DNA of 64,000 bases from Bacillus sp. SM2101. GTDB taxonomy: Bacteria > Bacillota > Bacilli > Bacillales > SM2101. The notes under the pieces are model-generated. The model was not told where the DNA came from, did not search any database, and saw nothing but the letters and a program-made list of their open reading frames with translations. Positions 37,726-45,370 of the stretch are shown piece by piece; positions within the stretch are counted from its first letter, which is position 1, and each line of letters opens with the position of its first letter. Location: positions 23,490-87,489 of the forward strand of contig NZ_JAEUFG010000018.1 in the NCBI RefSeq assembly GCF_018588585.1, written 5' to 3'. A program made the translations under genes and the position numbers.

Positions 37726-38460
37726 ATGATTTCAATCAGTGGATTATATAAGTCATTCGACCAGTTAGAAGTGTTAAAAGGAATCGATTTAGATATTCCT
37801 AAAGGGAAGGTTGTCGTCGTCGTCGGTCCATCGGGATCAGGAAAAACAACACTTTTACGTTGTTTAAATGTACTAGAAACTCCGACTAAGGGTCGTATTA
37901 CAATAGCTGAGGATACTTTAGATTTTTCTAACAAGTTGAAGCAAAAGCAAATAGCTTCCTTTAGAAAAAATACAGGCATGGTATTTCAAAACTATAATTT
38001 GTTTCCGCACAAAACAGCACTTGAAAATGTAATGGAAGGTCCTGTCATTGTAAAAGGGCTTAGGAAGGATAAAGTGAGGAAAATCGCCGAATCTCTCCTA
38101 ACTAAAGTTGGACTAGCTGATAAGATAGATTATTATCCATTTCAACTCTCTGGCGGGCAGCAACAAAGAGTAGGTATTGCAAGAGCACTTGCGATGGAAC
38201 CCAATGTTATGCTTTTTGATGAACCTACTTCTGCATTGGACCCAGAAATTGTTCAAGAAGTCCTTAAGGTGATGAAAGATTTAGCTAGCGAAGGTATGAC
38301 GATGGTTGTAGTTACTCATGAAATGAGATTTGCAAAAGAGGTTGCTGATAAAGTCATCTTTATGGATGACGGCAAGATTATCGAGTCTGGCAAACCTGAA
38401 GATATATTCAGTAAACCAAAAGAAGAACGTACTAAACAATTTTTACACCTTATACAATAG
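37726..38460 (+). CDS. tcyC: Cystine ABC transporter, ATPase
   Basis: 244 residues. Walker [11 protein letters not shown]-loop, signature [15 protein letters not shown], Walker [15 protein letters not shown]. Polar amino-acid uptake ATPase. GAAGGGG ribosome site; 23 bp after tcyB. Confidence 0.94.
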   Translation: MISISGLYKSFDQLEVLKGIDLDIPKGKVVVVVGPSGSGKTTLLRCLNVLETPTKGRITIAEDTLDFSNKLKQKQIASFRKNTGMVFQNYNLFPHKTALENVMEGPVIVKGLRKDKVRKIAESLLTKVGLADKIDYYPFQLSGGQQQRVGIARALAMEPNVMLFDEPTSALDPEIVQEVLKVMKDLASEGMTMVVVTHEMRFAKEVADKVIFMDDGKIIESGKPEDIFSKPKEERTKQFLHLIQ

Positions 38461-38490
38461 AGTGGGAACTAAAAACCTACTCTATTTTCT
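38457..38490 (+). terminator. tcyABC terminator
   Basis: AATAGAGT-GG and CC-ACTCTATT arms overlapping the tcyC stop, followed by T-rich sequence. Confidence 0.8.
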
Positions 38491-38552
38491 TTTATTCTAT
38501 TAGCTGTTCTTATATACTTAACATATCCAATTTTCGAAGGGTTGTGTATATA

Positions 38553-38975
38553 TTGTTTGAAAAAATACTACTAGCTTCTGACGGTTCTGATCACGCAATA
38601 CGTGCGGCAGAAAAAGCAGCATTTTTAGCAAAAGAAATTGCTGGAGCAACAATTGAGATTTTATATATTGTTGACAATGAGACAGCTAAATCAGACGCAT
38701 TAAGAAACATTGAATCTCACGATATTGAATTAACAAGAAATGAAAGATTGCAAGCAACAAAGGATATATGTTATCGAATAATTAATAAGGAAATAAAGAC
38801 AACAATGATTCACGGTGAACCTGGACCAAGTATTGTAAAATATGCGAATAATGGTGGGTTTGACCTTGTTGTTATTGGAAGTAGGGGGCTCAATACATTT
38901 CAAGAAATGGTATTAGGAAGTGTGAGCCATAAAGTTGCCAAGCGAGCTAACTGTCCAGTCATGATTGTAAAGTAA
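38553..38975 (+). CDS. Universal stress protein UspA family
   Basis: About 140 residues. FEKILLASDGSDHAIRAAEKA at the N-terminus and the ATP-binding motif GSRGLNTFQEMVLGS (GxxGx9GS) then CPVMIVK. TTG 38553 lies 8 nt after AAGGG and gives the usual MFxKILLA start; GTG 38544 is the alternative. Confidence 0.93.
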   Translation: MFEKILLASDGSDHAIRAAEKAAFLAKEIAGATIEILYIVDNETAKSDALRNIESHDIELTRNERLQATKDICYRIINKEIKTTMIHGEPGPSIVKYANNGGFDLVVIGSRGLNTFQEMVLGSVSHKVAKRANCPVMIVK

Positions 38976-39107
38976 TAGTTTTTGTTGTAAGCTGTGTTGC
39001 TATTGTTACCAAATTAGTAGAACCTCAAGTGTTGTTTTCATAAGTTAGTCACCGTTATGGTATGTGCTCTAGTTGTGTACGTGTATTTTATTAGGAAGAA
39101 ACAATGC
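38976..39107 (+). repeat. 160-bp MITE-like element, copy c (degenerate)
   Basis: Forward orientation: GCTGTGTTGCTATTGTTACC, AAATTAGTAGAACC, TAGTCACCGTTATGG, CTAGTTGTGTACGTG and AGAAACAATGCGAAAA align by eye with copy e. Confidence 0.6.
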
Positions 39108-39233
39108 GAAAAAGACAAAGTAATCCATGCAAGTGATGTGTAAACGAATACTAGCTAAGCATATCTACCTTGAATACCTTCATACATATAATTTTCAATT
39201 AAGCGAGTTCGAGAGTTTATTCCATCTTTTTGA

Positions 39234-39374
39234 AAGGCTCTTTTCGTTAACTCTGTAGCTATTGAGACTAATTTAGAACAACTATTAATAATTTTATATA
39301 ATTGACTTCAATGTAAATGAGAAAAGATGCCACCAACGTTAGATGTAAGTACTTATTTCTTAGAAGGCAATGCA
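39234..39374 (+). repeat. 160-bp MITE-like element, copy d (degenerate)
   Basis: Forward orientation: AAGGCTCTTTTCGTTAACTC, then GAGAAAAGATGCCACCAACG and TTAGATGTAAGTACTTATTT, ending near GGCAATGCAGC. Confidence 0.7.
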
Positions 39375-39500
39375 GCAAGTTTACACAACTGATAGGCTAA
39401 AACTACTGAAACAAAAATATATTAAGAAATATGATGGTCATTCCCCTGTTACTTGTTGCATATATATAGGACAAGCGATAAGGAGAAAGGGGAATGATGT

Positions 39501-39656
39501 ATGGCATATCCTGGTTCAAAAGGTTGGTACGTAAAGCAATTGAAAGACATGGGGATTATTATCCATCCGACTGAAAGAAGAAGATTAGAGCTGTATAAGA
39601 CATCAACCTTACGTAACTTGTATTTGGATCAATTGAACAAAACAAAAAATAAATAA
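39501..39656 (+). CDS. DUF2639-type small protein (YflJ-like)
   Basis: 51 residues: MAYPGSKGWYVKQLKDMGI, HPTERRRLELYKTSTLRNLY. This is the short DUF2639/YflJ pattern of Bacillaceae; function unknown. AGGAGAAAGGGGAA upstream and a perfect terminator downstream support a real gene. Confidence 0.85.
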   Translation: MAYPGSKGWYVKQLKDMGIIIHPTERRRLELYKTSTLRNLYLDQLNKTKNK

Positions 39657-39722
39657 TATTTCACATCTGTAAAGATGTAATCAGTACGTTGTCAACATTA
39701 ACATGTTATGTGAAAAATGTTT

Positions 39723-39757
39723 AACCACATCACCTGGTGATGTGGTTGAGTTTTTTT
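39723..39757 (+). terminator. Terminator after the DUF2639 gene
   Basis: AACCACATCACC and GGTGATGTGGTT form a perfect stem, followed by seven T. Confidence 0.92.
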
Positions 39758-39846
39758 ACTCTTTTCTTATTGCGTCTTGTTTTGCATTTTCCCAATAACA
39801 GATTTGTGGAATTCGAATGTAAGTGACGTATTCATGGAATAATGTA

Positions 39847-39956
39847 TATGAGACAAAGGAGATAAGTTTCCAATCGATCGTATCGAGCATACGGAATACT
39901 CCTTTCAATGTAATAAGAAGCTTATTCATATATATGGTATGAAACTTTGTCTCATA
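39847..39956. repeat. 110-bp element with perfect 12-bp inverted ends
   Basis: TATGAGACAAAG at 39847-39858 and its exact complement CTTTGTCTCATA at 39945-39956. A/T-rich interior with short internal palindromes; no ORF. Seen once in the window. Confidence 0.55.
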
Positions 39957-40100
39957 CGTGTGTAAAAGATATAGTTGCTATATGATTTAAAACGCTATAG
40001 CTGTTGAATAAACCATTGACTTATATAAGTGAAGATTATATATTTAATATATGAATAGTTGATCATATATTAAATAAATGCGTAATGAAGTAATAATTGA

Positions 40101-40260
40101 AAGGCTCTTTTCGTAAACTTTGTTGCTATTGTTATCCAATTAGTACCAAAAAAGTTTTACATGGTTAGTCATGGTTGTACAGAAGGAAAGATGCCACGAA
40201 CTCTAGTTGTGTAAGTGTTTGGCTCTTAGTACGAAAAGCAACAATTAATGAGAAAACAGC
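40101..40260 (+). repeat. 160-bp MITE-like element, copy e (best reference copy)
   Basis: Begins AAGGCTCTTTTCGTAAACTT then TGTTGCTATT and ends ACGAAAAGCAACAATTAATG then AGAAAACAGC. The ends form imperfect terminal inverted repeats of about 27 bp sharing GGCTSTTTTC and TTGTTGCT. Abuts czcD: the longest possible czcD frame would begin inside it. Confidence 0.85.
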
Positions 40261-40307
40261 TAATAGAAAAGAATAATACTCACACATACTTTTTGGGAGG
40301 CAACGCC

Positions 40308-41234
40308 ATGGGACATTCACATGCTCATCATGATCACGGTCATAGTCACACTCACACTCATAATGTAAATAAAAAGACGTTAAAAATATCCTTTTTTATC
40401 ATTAGTACGTATATGATTATTGAAGTAATCGGAGGGGTGCTAACAAATAGCTTGGCGCTATTATCAGATGCAGGCCATATGTTAAGTGACGCAGCAGCAC
40501 TAGGGTTAAGCTTTTTGGCAATGAAGTTCGGAGAAAAGCAACCAACTTTAGAGAAAACGTTTGGATATAGGCGATTTGAAATATTAGCTGCACTATTAAA
40601 CGGAGTTACTTTAGTTATTATATCTATTTATATTTTTTGGGAGGCATATAACAGACTTTTGGCACCACCTCATGTAATTAGTAAAGGTATGCTAATTATT
40701 TCATCAATTGGATTACTCGTAAATATTATCGTAGCCTTTATTCTTTTAAAAGGGGATACGAGTGACAATCTAAATATTCGAAGTGCATTTTTACATGTGT
40801 TAGGGGATTTGTTAGGATCAGTAGGTGCGATCATAGCTGCCTTACTTATCATGTTCTTTGGTTGGAATTTGGCAGATCCGATCGCTAGTGTTATTGTTGC
40901 TATTCTCATCATTATAAGTGCATGGAGGGTAACGAGAGATTCTTTACACATATTAATGGAGGGAAGTCCTCCAGGGATTGATGTAGGGGATATTAAAGAA
41001 CAGTTGTTGTCTATCTCTCATGTTATTGATGTTCATGACTTGCATGTGTGGGCAATAAGCTCCGACTTTTTGTCTTTAAGTTGTCACATTAAAATAGGAG
41101 ATTGTGATAATTATGAGAGGGTATTGAATGAAGCAACAAAATTATTAAAAGATAAGTACCATATTAACCATACGACGATACAAATTGATCATTTAAATTC
41201 AGATTGTTCTACATCAGAAGAACATTGTAACTAA
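40308..41234 (+). CDS. czcD: Cation diffusion facilitator, CzcD type
   Basis: About 308 residues. His-rich N-terminus (MGHSHAHHDHGHSHTHTH), six TM segments, metal-site motifs ALLSDAGHMLSD and HVLGDLLGS, and a C-terminal cytoplasmic domain with VHDLHVWAISSDFLSLSCH. Exports Zn2+/Co2+/Cd2+ against protons or K+. The ATG at 40308 has GGGAGG upstream; the 20-codon extension comes from the adjacent mobile repeat and should not be annotated. Confidence 0.94.
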   Translation: MGHSHAHHDHGHSHTHTHNVNKKTLKISFFIISTYMIIEVIGGVLTNSLALLSDAGHMLSDAAALGLSFLAMKFGEKQPTLEKTFGYRRFEILAALLNGVTLVIISIYIFWEAYNRLLAPPHVISKGMLIISSIGLLVNIIVAFILLKGDTSDNLNIRSAFLHVLGDLLGSVGAIIAALLIMFFGWNLADPIASVIVAILIIISAWRVTRDSLHILMEGSPPGIDVGDIKEQLLSISHVIDVHDLHVWAISSDFLSLSCHIKIGDCDNYERVLNEATKLLKDKYHINHTTIQIDHLNSDCSTSEEHCN

Positions 41235-41244
41235 TTATGGCTTA

Positions 41245-41281
41245 AGGAAGATGATTACTTTTTTACAGCAGTCATCTTCCT
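41245..41281. terminator. Terminator between czcD and the PAP2 gene
   Basis: AGGAAGATGA and TCATCTTCCT arms around a T-rich loop. It lies between two convergent genes. Confidence 0.75.
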
Positions 41282-41305
41282 GTTAAAATAAGCTAAGTAT
41301 ATGGC

Positions 41306-41812
41306 TCAATAACAATTTTTGTACATAAAACGCTTATAAATCCCAGAAGCTTTGCCAACTATCATGCTTGTTAAGCTTCCTATAAATGCACTCCCAATCA
41401 CATCAGAAAGATAATGATGACCAACCCATACGCGAGAAATACCTGTTAACACTGAAAGACCTAACATGAGACATCCAAGGGCTCGTTCATAGAGGAGGAT
41501 AGAAGTTGATACGGTAAATACTAATAAAGTATGTTTACTTGGAAACGAAGAATCCCTTTTAGAAGGTATGAGTATTCCTACACGGTTATAAATAAAAGGT
41601 CGAGGCTTATACACAAAAAACTTTATTAATGTGTTCGTAATTAAAGTAATAACAACTGATACAACTGAATTTATAACGATTTTTTTGCCGAAATGATCAC
41701 GAAACCACAGCACACCAAGTATGAAAATAAATACAAAACGCACGTTATTTGAAATGAAAATCATTGGTATATCCAGCAAAGAAGAATGTCTATTAAAAGA
41801 TTTGTATGTCAA
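41306..41812 (-). CDS. PAP2-family phosphatase (undecaprenyl-PP phosphatase-like)
   Basis: 168 residues, multi-span. The three PAP2 motifs are complete: KFFVYKPRP, PSKH and SRVWVGHHYLSDV. Resembles BcrC/YwoA-type lipid pyrophosphatases, which recycle the cell-wall lipid carrier and give bacitracin tolerance; the substrate is inferred. TTG start after GAGGTGA. Confidence 0.88.
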   Translation of the reverse strand: MTYKSFNRHSSLLDIPMIFISNNVRFVFIFILGVLWFRDHFGKKIVINSVVSVVITLITNTLIKFFVYKPRPFIYNRVGILIPSKRDSSFPSKHTLLVFTVSTSILLYERALGCLMLGLSVLTGISRVWVGHHYLSDVIGSAFIGSLTSMIVGKASGIYKRFMYKNCY

Positions 41813-41881
41813 AAAAAATCACCTCATTAAGCATATATATTTACTTTTCCCTTTAATGAAATATACATGTAATAAAGAGAT

Positions 41882-42118
41882 TTATCTTCCATACATTACA
41901 CAGCCAAAACAATTATATGCCACCTCATATTCTGCTACTTTAACAAAACCATTTTCAGCTACATGACATTTTACAAATAGGGGAACACAAATCCCATATG
42001 TAGGTCCATTAGGATTGTTTCTTTCTTGATATACACAGCATTTATTATTTTTAAATGGATAGTTTTGAGATGTTTGATAACGTGGATTTTGCCACCGACT
42101 GTTGAACAAACTATTCAC
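41882..42118 (-). CDS. Cysteine-rich hypothetical protein
   Basis: 78 residues with six cysteines (CC, C, C, CFGC). No signal peptide. GTG start with a weak ribosome site. The cysteine pattern and low hydrophobicity suggest a real protein, perhaps spore-associated, but no family is recognised. Confidence 0.45.
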   Translation of the reverse strand: MNSLFNSRWQNPRYQTSQNYPFKNNKCCVYQERNNPNGPTYGICVPLFVKCHVAENGFVKVAEYEVAYNCFGCVMYGR

Positions 42119-42403
42119 CTATTTTCTCAATGATTTATTTTTGCGTACAAAAATTTACAACTAACAAATGGTATACTTCATTTCATCAAAACGAAACTCA
42201 ACTAATTGTTTTAATTGTAATCAAGCCCAACTATACACAAAACGCCTTCCCTATAGAATACGATCATTAGGTTAACATAGTGCATAAAAAGGGTTTGTGA
42301 AAGTTTGTTTTTTAATTCATCGGAAAAATAGAATGTTTAACATTGAAATAAATAGGAAGTTTCAAACATTCCCCATGTACCAATTAAGGTAAATAAAAAA
42401 TCC

Positions 42404-42487
42404 GGCTATGCTATAGAAGCAGGTAAATTAATTGTGAAATATGTAATAAACGATCTGAAATTTCATCGTATCCAAGCTAGAATTTAC
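42404..42487 (+). pseudogene. GNAT acetyltransferase fragment
   Basis: 28 codons reading GYAIEAGKLIVKYVINDL and KFHRIQARIY, the acetyl-CoA/substrate core of RimJ-type acetyltransferases, with no start and with stops and frame breaks on both sides. The rest of 42119-42763 shows no gene. Confidence 0.6.
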
Positions 42488-42763
42488 ATAGTTTGTAAGG
42501 TTTGCTGTGGAAAAATAAATATATTAATTCTACTTTAAGGAAATCAAAGGAAAATCATGTATAACTTCATTTAATGACATAAAATGGTCTCTCAGCGAAT
42601 AATATGACATTTTCAATGAATTATATGGTGTACTAGAATTATTATATATATCAAAATTATTATTTTCTTAAGAATAATATGTTAATGAATGAAGATCTAA
42701 AATAAATGTAAGTACTCAATTATAAACACAGTTAGCTTTATATTTCTTATATAAGTGACGGCT

Positions 42764-42798
42764 AAGCTAATCTTTTCAGTAAAGGATAAGGTTAGCTT
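42764..42798. promoter_or_regulatory. Inverted repeat upstream of the AimR-like gene
   Basis: AAGCTAATCTT and AAGGTTAGCTT, 11-bp arms with one mismatch, 13 nt apart, ending 32 bp before the start. A third GTTAGCTT lies at 42731-42738. Could be an autoregulatory operator; inferred. Confidence 0.5.
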
Positions 42799-42830
42799 GT
42801 TAAATTTTTGACTTGAGAGGGTGCAATGTT

Positions 42831-44126
42831 TTGAGTAATACGTTGATTAATGGTGAACTAACGTCTGGTCAAATATTAAAAGAATTGATGTTGAAGCATC
42901 AGATAACACAAGTAAAAATGAGAGAAATAGTCGGAAAAGATAAATATGAAAATAATTTAATAGAAGAAAAGTGGCTAAATAAGTATTTAAATGGTAAAAA
43001 AGTAGCAAAGTTTTACTGGGTTTTAGCTTGCGTTCGAGCCTTTGATAATCTTGCAGGAACTTTTCATGAAAAACAGATTATGCTAAAATTTATTAAGGAA
43101 ATAGATGAAAAACCAGAATTGATTATGTCAGCGATGATGTACTGTGACCAAAACAATTACCTTGAGGAACTTGAGAAACTAACGAATATTGCATTAAACT
43201 ATCAAAATAATCCGAATTTAAAGCGATACGGAACCTTAACTCATATAAATTACAAGCGAAAAATAGAGTTTATAAAAAGCATGAAAAGTTGGAATGATCC
43301 TATAAACGCTGAAAATAATCATGAAGAACAAAAAAATAAGCTACTAGAATTATGTGATGAAGCTGAAAACTTTAAGATACCAGATAGTGATTTAGTTAGT
43401 ACAGTTTATAAACGAATACTTGTTGCATACATATATCATGATTTACATTACTTTAATGAATCGCTGAAAGAGCTAGTAGGAGTCGAAAAATTAATTAATA
43501 GTATTGAAGACTCCCATTACAAGTCTTTTTCAGAAACTAAGTATTATGTGTTACAACAAACTATAAATTTAAGAAATTGTAACTTTGAGGAAGCTAGGAA
43601 TTTTTCATATAAACCTTTAGAATTTGCTTTAGATTTAAAAACAAATGCTTATAGCTATGTTACATTGGGATTGACTTGGGCATTTATTGATGCTCAAAAA
43701 GCGTTAGAGTATTTTGAAAAAGCATTAGATTTATATACTCAATTAGGGATGGATAGCGCTGCATTATTAGTTGTTAAAAAAATTCATTTCCTTAAAATTC
43801 ATGTAAACATAGATATAGACATAGAAGAAATAGAACATGAACAAAACAAGGCTTATTGGCTTATAAAAAATTCTAGGAAAGAAGAAGCTTTACATATTCT
43901 AGATCAGCTTGACAATAAAGAAGGAACTAGAGCCCAACGACTTTGGTTGAGAGGTCTTGCTACTGACGATGCAAAATACCACTGGATGTCGTTAGAATTA
44001 TATATAAAGCAAGGAGGAGACAGGTTTTTTGGAATGTTACCAAAAGAAGCTCTTCTAAAGCTTGGGCAAGACAAGTATCCTGTAAATGCATTATACTACG
44101 CGGAGGTGAAAAGTCTTTATGTTTAA
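42831..44126 (+). CDS. AimR-like (arbitrium/RRNPP-type) TPR peptide receptor
   Basis: 431 residues. N-terminal helical DNA-binding region (SGQILKELMLKHQITQVKMREIVGK, then WLNKYLNGKKVAKF), followed by TPR-like helix pairs to the end, including AYSYVTLGLTWAFIDAQKALEYFEKALDLY and HILDQLDNKEGTRAQRLWLRGLATDDAKYHW. The C-terminal half follows the phage SPbeta/phi3T AimR pattern (KALTYYKEGLKL, LDSLEVK, GLITNDNEFF) more than Rap, NprR or PlcR. Longer than phage AimR (about 380). TTG 42831 lies after AGAGGGTG; TTG 42813 is possible. The peptide gene downstream overlaps it by eight bases. Confidence 0.8.
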   Translation: MSNTLINGELTSGQILKELMLKHQITQVKMREIVGKDKYENNLIEEKWLNKYLNGKKVAKFYWVLACVRAFDNLAGTFHEKQIMLKFIKEIDEKPELIMSAMMYCDQNNYLEELEKLTNIALNYQNNPNLKRYGTLTHINYKRKIEFIKSMKSWNDPINAENNHEEQKNKLLELCDEAENFKIPDSDLVSTVYKRILVAYIYHDLHYFNESLKELVGVEKLINSIEDSHYKSFSETKYYVLQQTINLRNCNFEEARNFSYKPLEFALDLKTNAYSYVTLGLTWAFIDAQKALEYFEKALDLYTQLGMDSAALLVVKKIHFLKIHVNIDIDIEEIEHEQNKAYWLIKNSRKEEALHILDQLDNKEGTRAQRLWLRGLATDDAKYHWMSLELYIKQGGDRFFGMLPKEALLKLGQDKYPVNALYYAEVKSLYV

Positions 44127-44307
44127 GAAAGTGTTATATTTTACGATGACTTTATGTATAGTTGCTACCTTAGCATTAACTATAAATACTCAAAACGCAA
44201 GTGCAACAAATGGTGAACCTAAAGAAGATTCCCTAATTATCAATATTGATAAACCAAAGGTAAAAGTTGTACCATTAAAAGCTGATGAGGTAATGCCAGG
44301 AGGCTGA
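44119..44307 (+). CDS. AimP-like secreted signalling-peptide precursor
   Basis: 62 residues. Sec signal peptide (MFKKVLYFTMTLCIVATLAL) with a probable signal-peptidase site after QNASA. A polar propeptide with DSLIINIDKPKVKVVPLKADEV follows, ending in MPGG. As in AimP and Phr precursors, the mature signal is expected at the extreme C-terminus, probably EVMPGG or VMPGG. GGAGGTGA ribosome site lies in the receptor's last codons, so the pair is translationally coupled. Confidence 0.78.
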   Translation: MFKKVLYFTMTLCIVATLALTINTQNASATNGEPKEDSLIINIDKPKVKVVPLKADEVMPGG

Positions 44308-44335
44308 TAAGTTATTAATTTAATATTTTAGGTTT

Positions 44336-44369
44336 GAAAGACGTTACTCTTTATAGAGTAACGTCTTTC
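44336..44369 (+). terminator. Hairpin after the peptide precursor
   Basis: Perfect 15-bp stem, GAAAGACGTTACTCT with AGAGTAACGTCTTTC, TTAT loop. The T tract is poor (GTACTTTTAC), so read-through may occur. In phage arbitrium loci a terminator likewise separates aimP from aimX. Confidence 0.8.
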
Positions 44370-44450
44370 GTACTTTTACGGGAGTAGGACATTTTTCTAT
44401 AAGTGAGTAGAAAAAAATTACATCTTATTAATTACTTTATATAAGCTTAG

Positions 44451-44465
44451 CCAACATGATGTTGG
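44451..44465. promoter_or_regulatory. Palindrome upstream of the 47-residue ORF
   Basis: CCAACATGATGTTGG, a perfect 7-bp inverted repeat about one central base, 31 bp before the ORF. Just before it, GCTTAGCC is the complement of GGCTAAGC upstream of the AimR-like gene (42760-42767). Confidence 0.45.
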
Positions 44466-44495
44466 GAAAACCCTATACAGGAGTTGATAATTAAT

Positions 44496-44639
44496 ATGGA
44501 GAATCCTAAAACTGAAGCACAAAGAAACACTCATATTAATAATGTTCTAGAAGAAAAAAATTCAAAAATTTTATGTGAAATAGACGAAATCTCAAAAAAA
44601 GTGATTGAAATAATGGATAAAGATATATGGAAAATTTAA
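44496..44639 (+). CDS. 47-residue ORF in the aimX position
   Basis: Charged, helix-prone peptide: MENPKTEAQRNTHINNVLEE, then KNSKILCEIDEISKKVIEIMDKDIWKI. AGGAG lies 12 nt upstream, a long spacing. By position and size (phage AimX is about 50 residues) it could be the output of the upstream peptide system; no sequence similarity is claimed. Confidence 0.5.
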   Translation: MENPKTEAQRNTHINNVLEEKNSKILCEIDEISKKVIEIMDKDIWKI

Positions 44640-45370
44640 AATTGACTCTTTGACTAAAATTAGGTAGCTAGACTTGAGGAGAGCATGTAATAAAACTGAC
44701 TTTATAGAACAATCAATGAAGTTACTCAGAACTCACTGTAATGAAATAGTTAGAATGAAGATTCAAGGTTTCATTATAATATCAACCTAGCTACCCGTAA
44801 CAGATCAGTTAGAGTTCAATCAATTCACATACTCTTAAGTTATATACCTTTAAGTAAAGAATCAAATTATACAGGTTATAGATGATTTAAAGAGATGGAA
44901 ATAATGAGACTCAATGATTAGAGAAGTAACTGAAAAGTATCTCAAGGAACATTTAGGAGACTTTGTTAATTTAATGATCCTGATCACGAGTGTAGAGCAA
45001 ATAAGACTTCAATAAGATTAGTGCAAGAAATTACTGAGAATTTTAAGCTAATGAAGTACAGTGGGTAATTCTATAAAGAATTTTGCTAGTTGGTATCAAA
45101 TACTCCGGCTGGACTATGTTACCTAGTAAGGAATTAACTGTGATATTTCAAATTCCTATAACCTGTAACAAATTTAGTGTAATCGATCATTTTTGAAGTT
45201 CTTAGCATTACTATGTAAGGTTACTTATTGCGGCCCTAGTTCGGTATCAATAGTAACAAAGTTTAAATCATTCCCTATAGTTGTAGATACATTTTTTCTT
45301 AACTTTACGACATAGGAAAGGTGTTAACTAAACCTAATATTGCCTAATAGAATGGAGGTACCTCCTGTAT
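44640..45370. other. Gene-free stretch with short broken frames
   Basis: 730 bp without an ORF above about 35 codons. A 34-codon frame at 44917-45021 and fragments near 45020-45080 look like eroded coding DNA of unknown origin. A perfect 12-bp palindrome GGAGGTACCTCC lies at 45354-45365, next to the secA2 stop. Confidence 0.4.

Noticed and set aside
42831..44126. Ordinary Rap phosphatase or PlcR
   Set aside because: The C-terminal pattern is closer to AimR, and the neighbouring precursor ends in its signal like AimP; Rap could not be excluded without a profile search.
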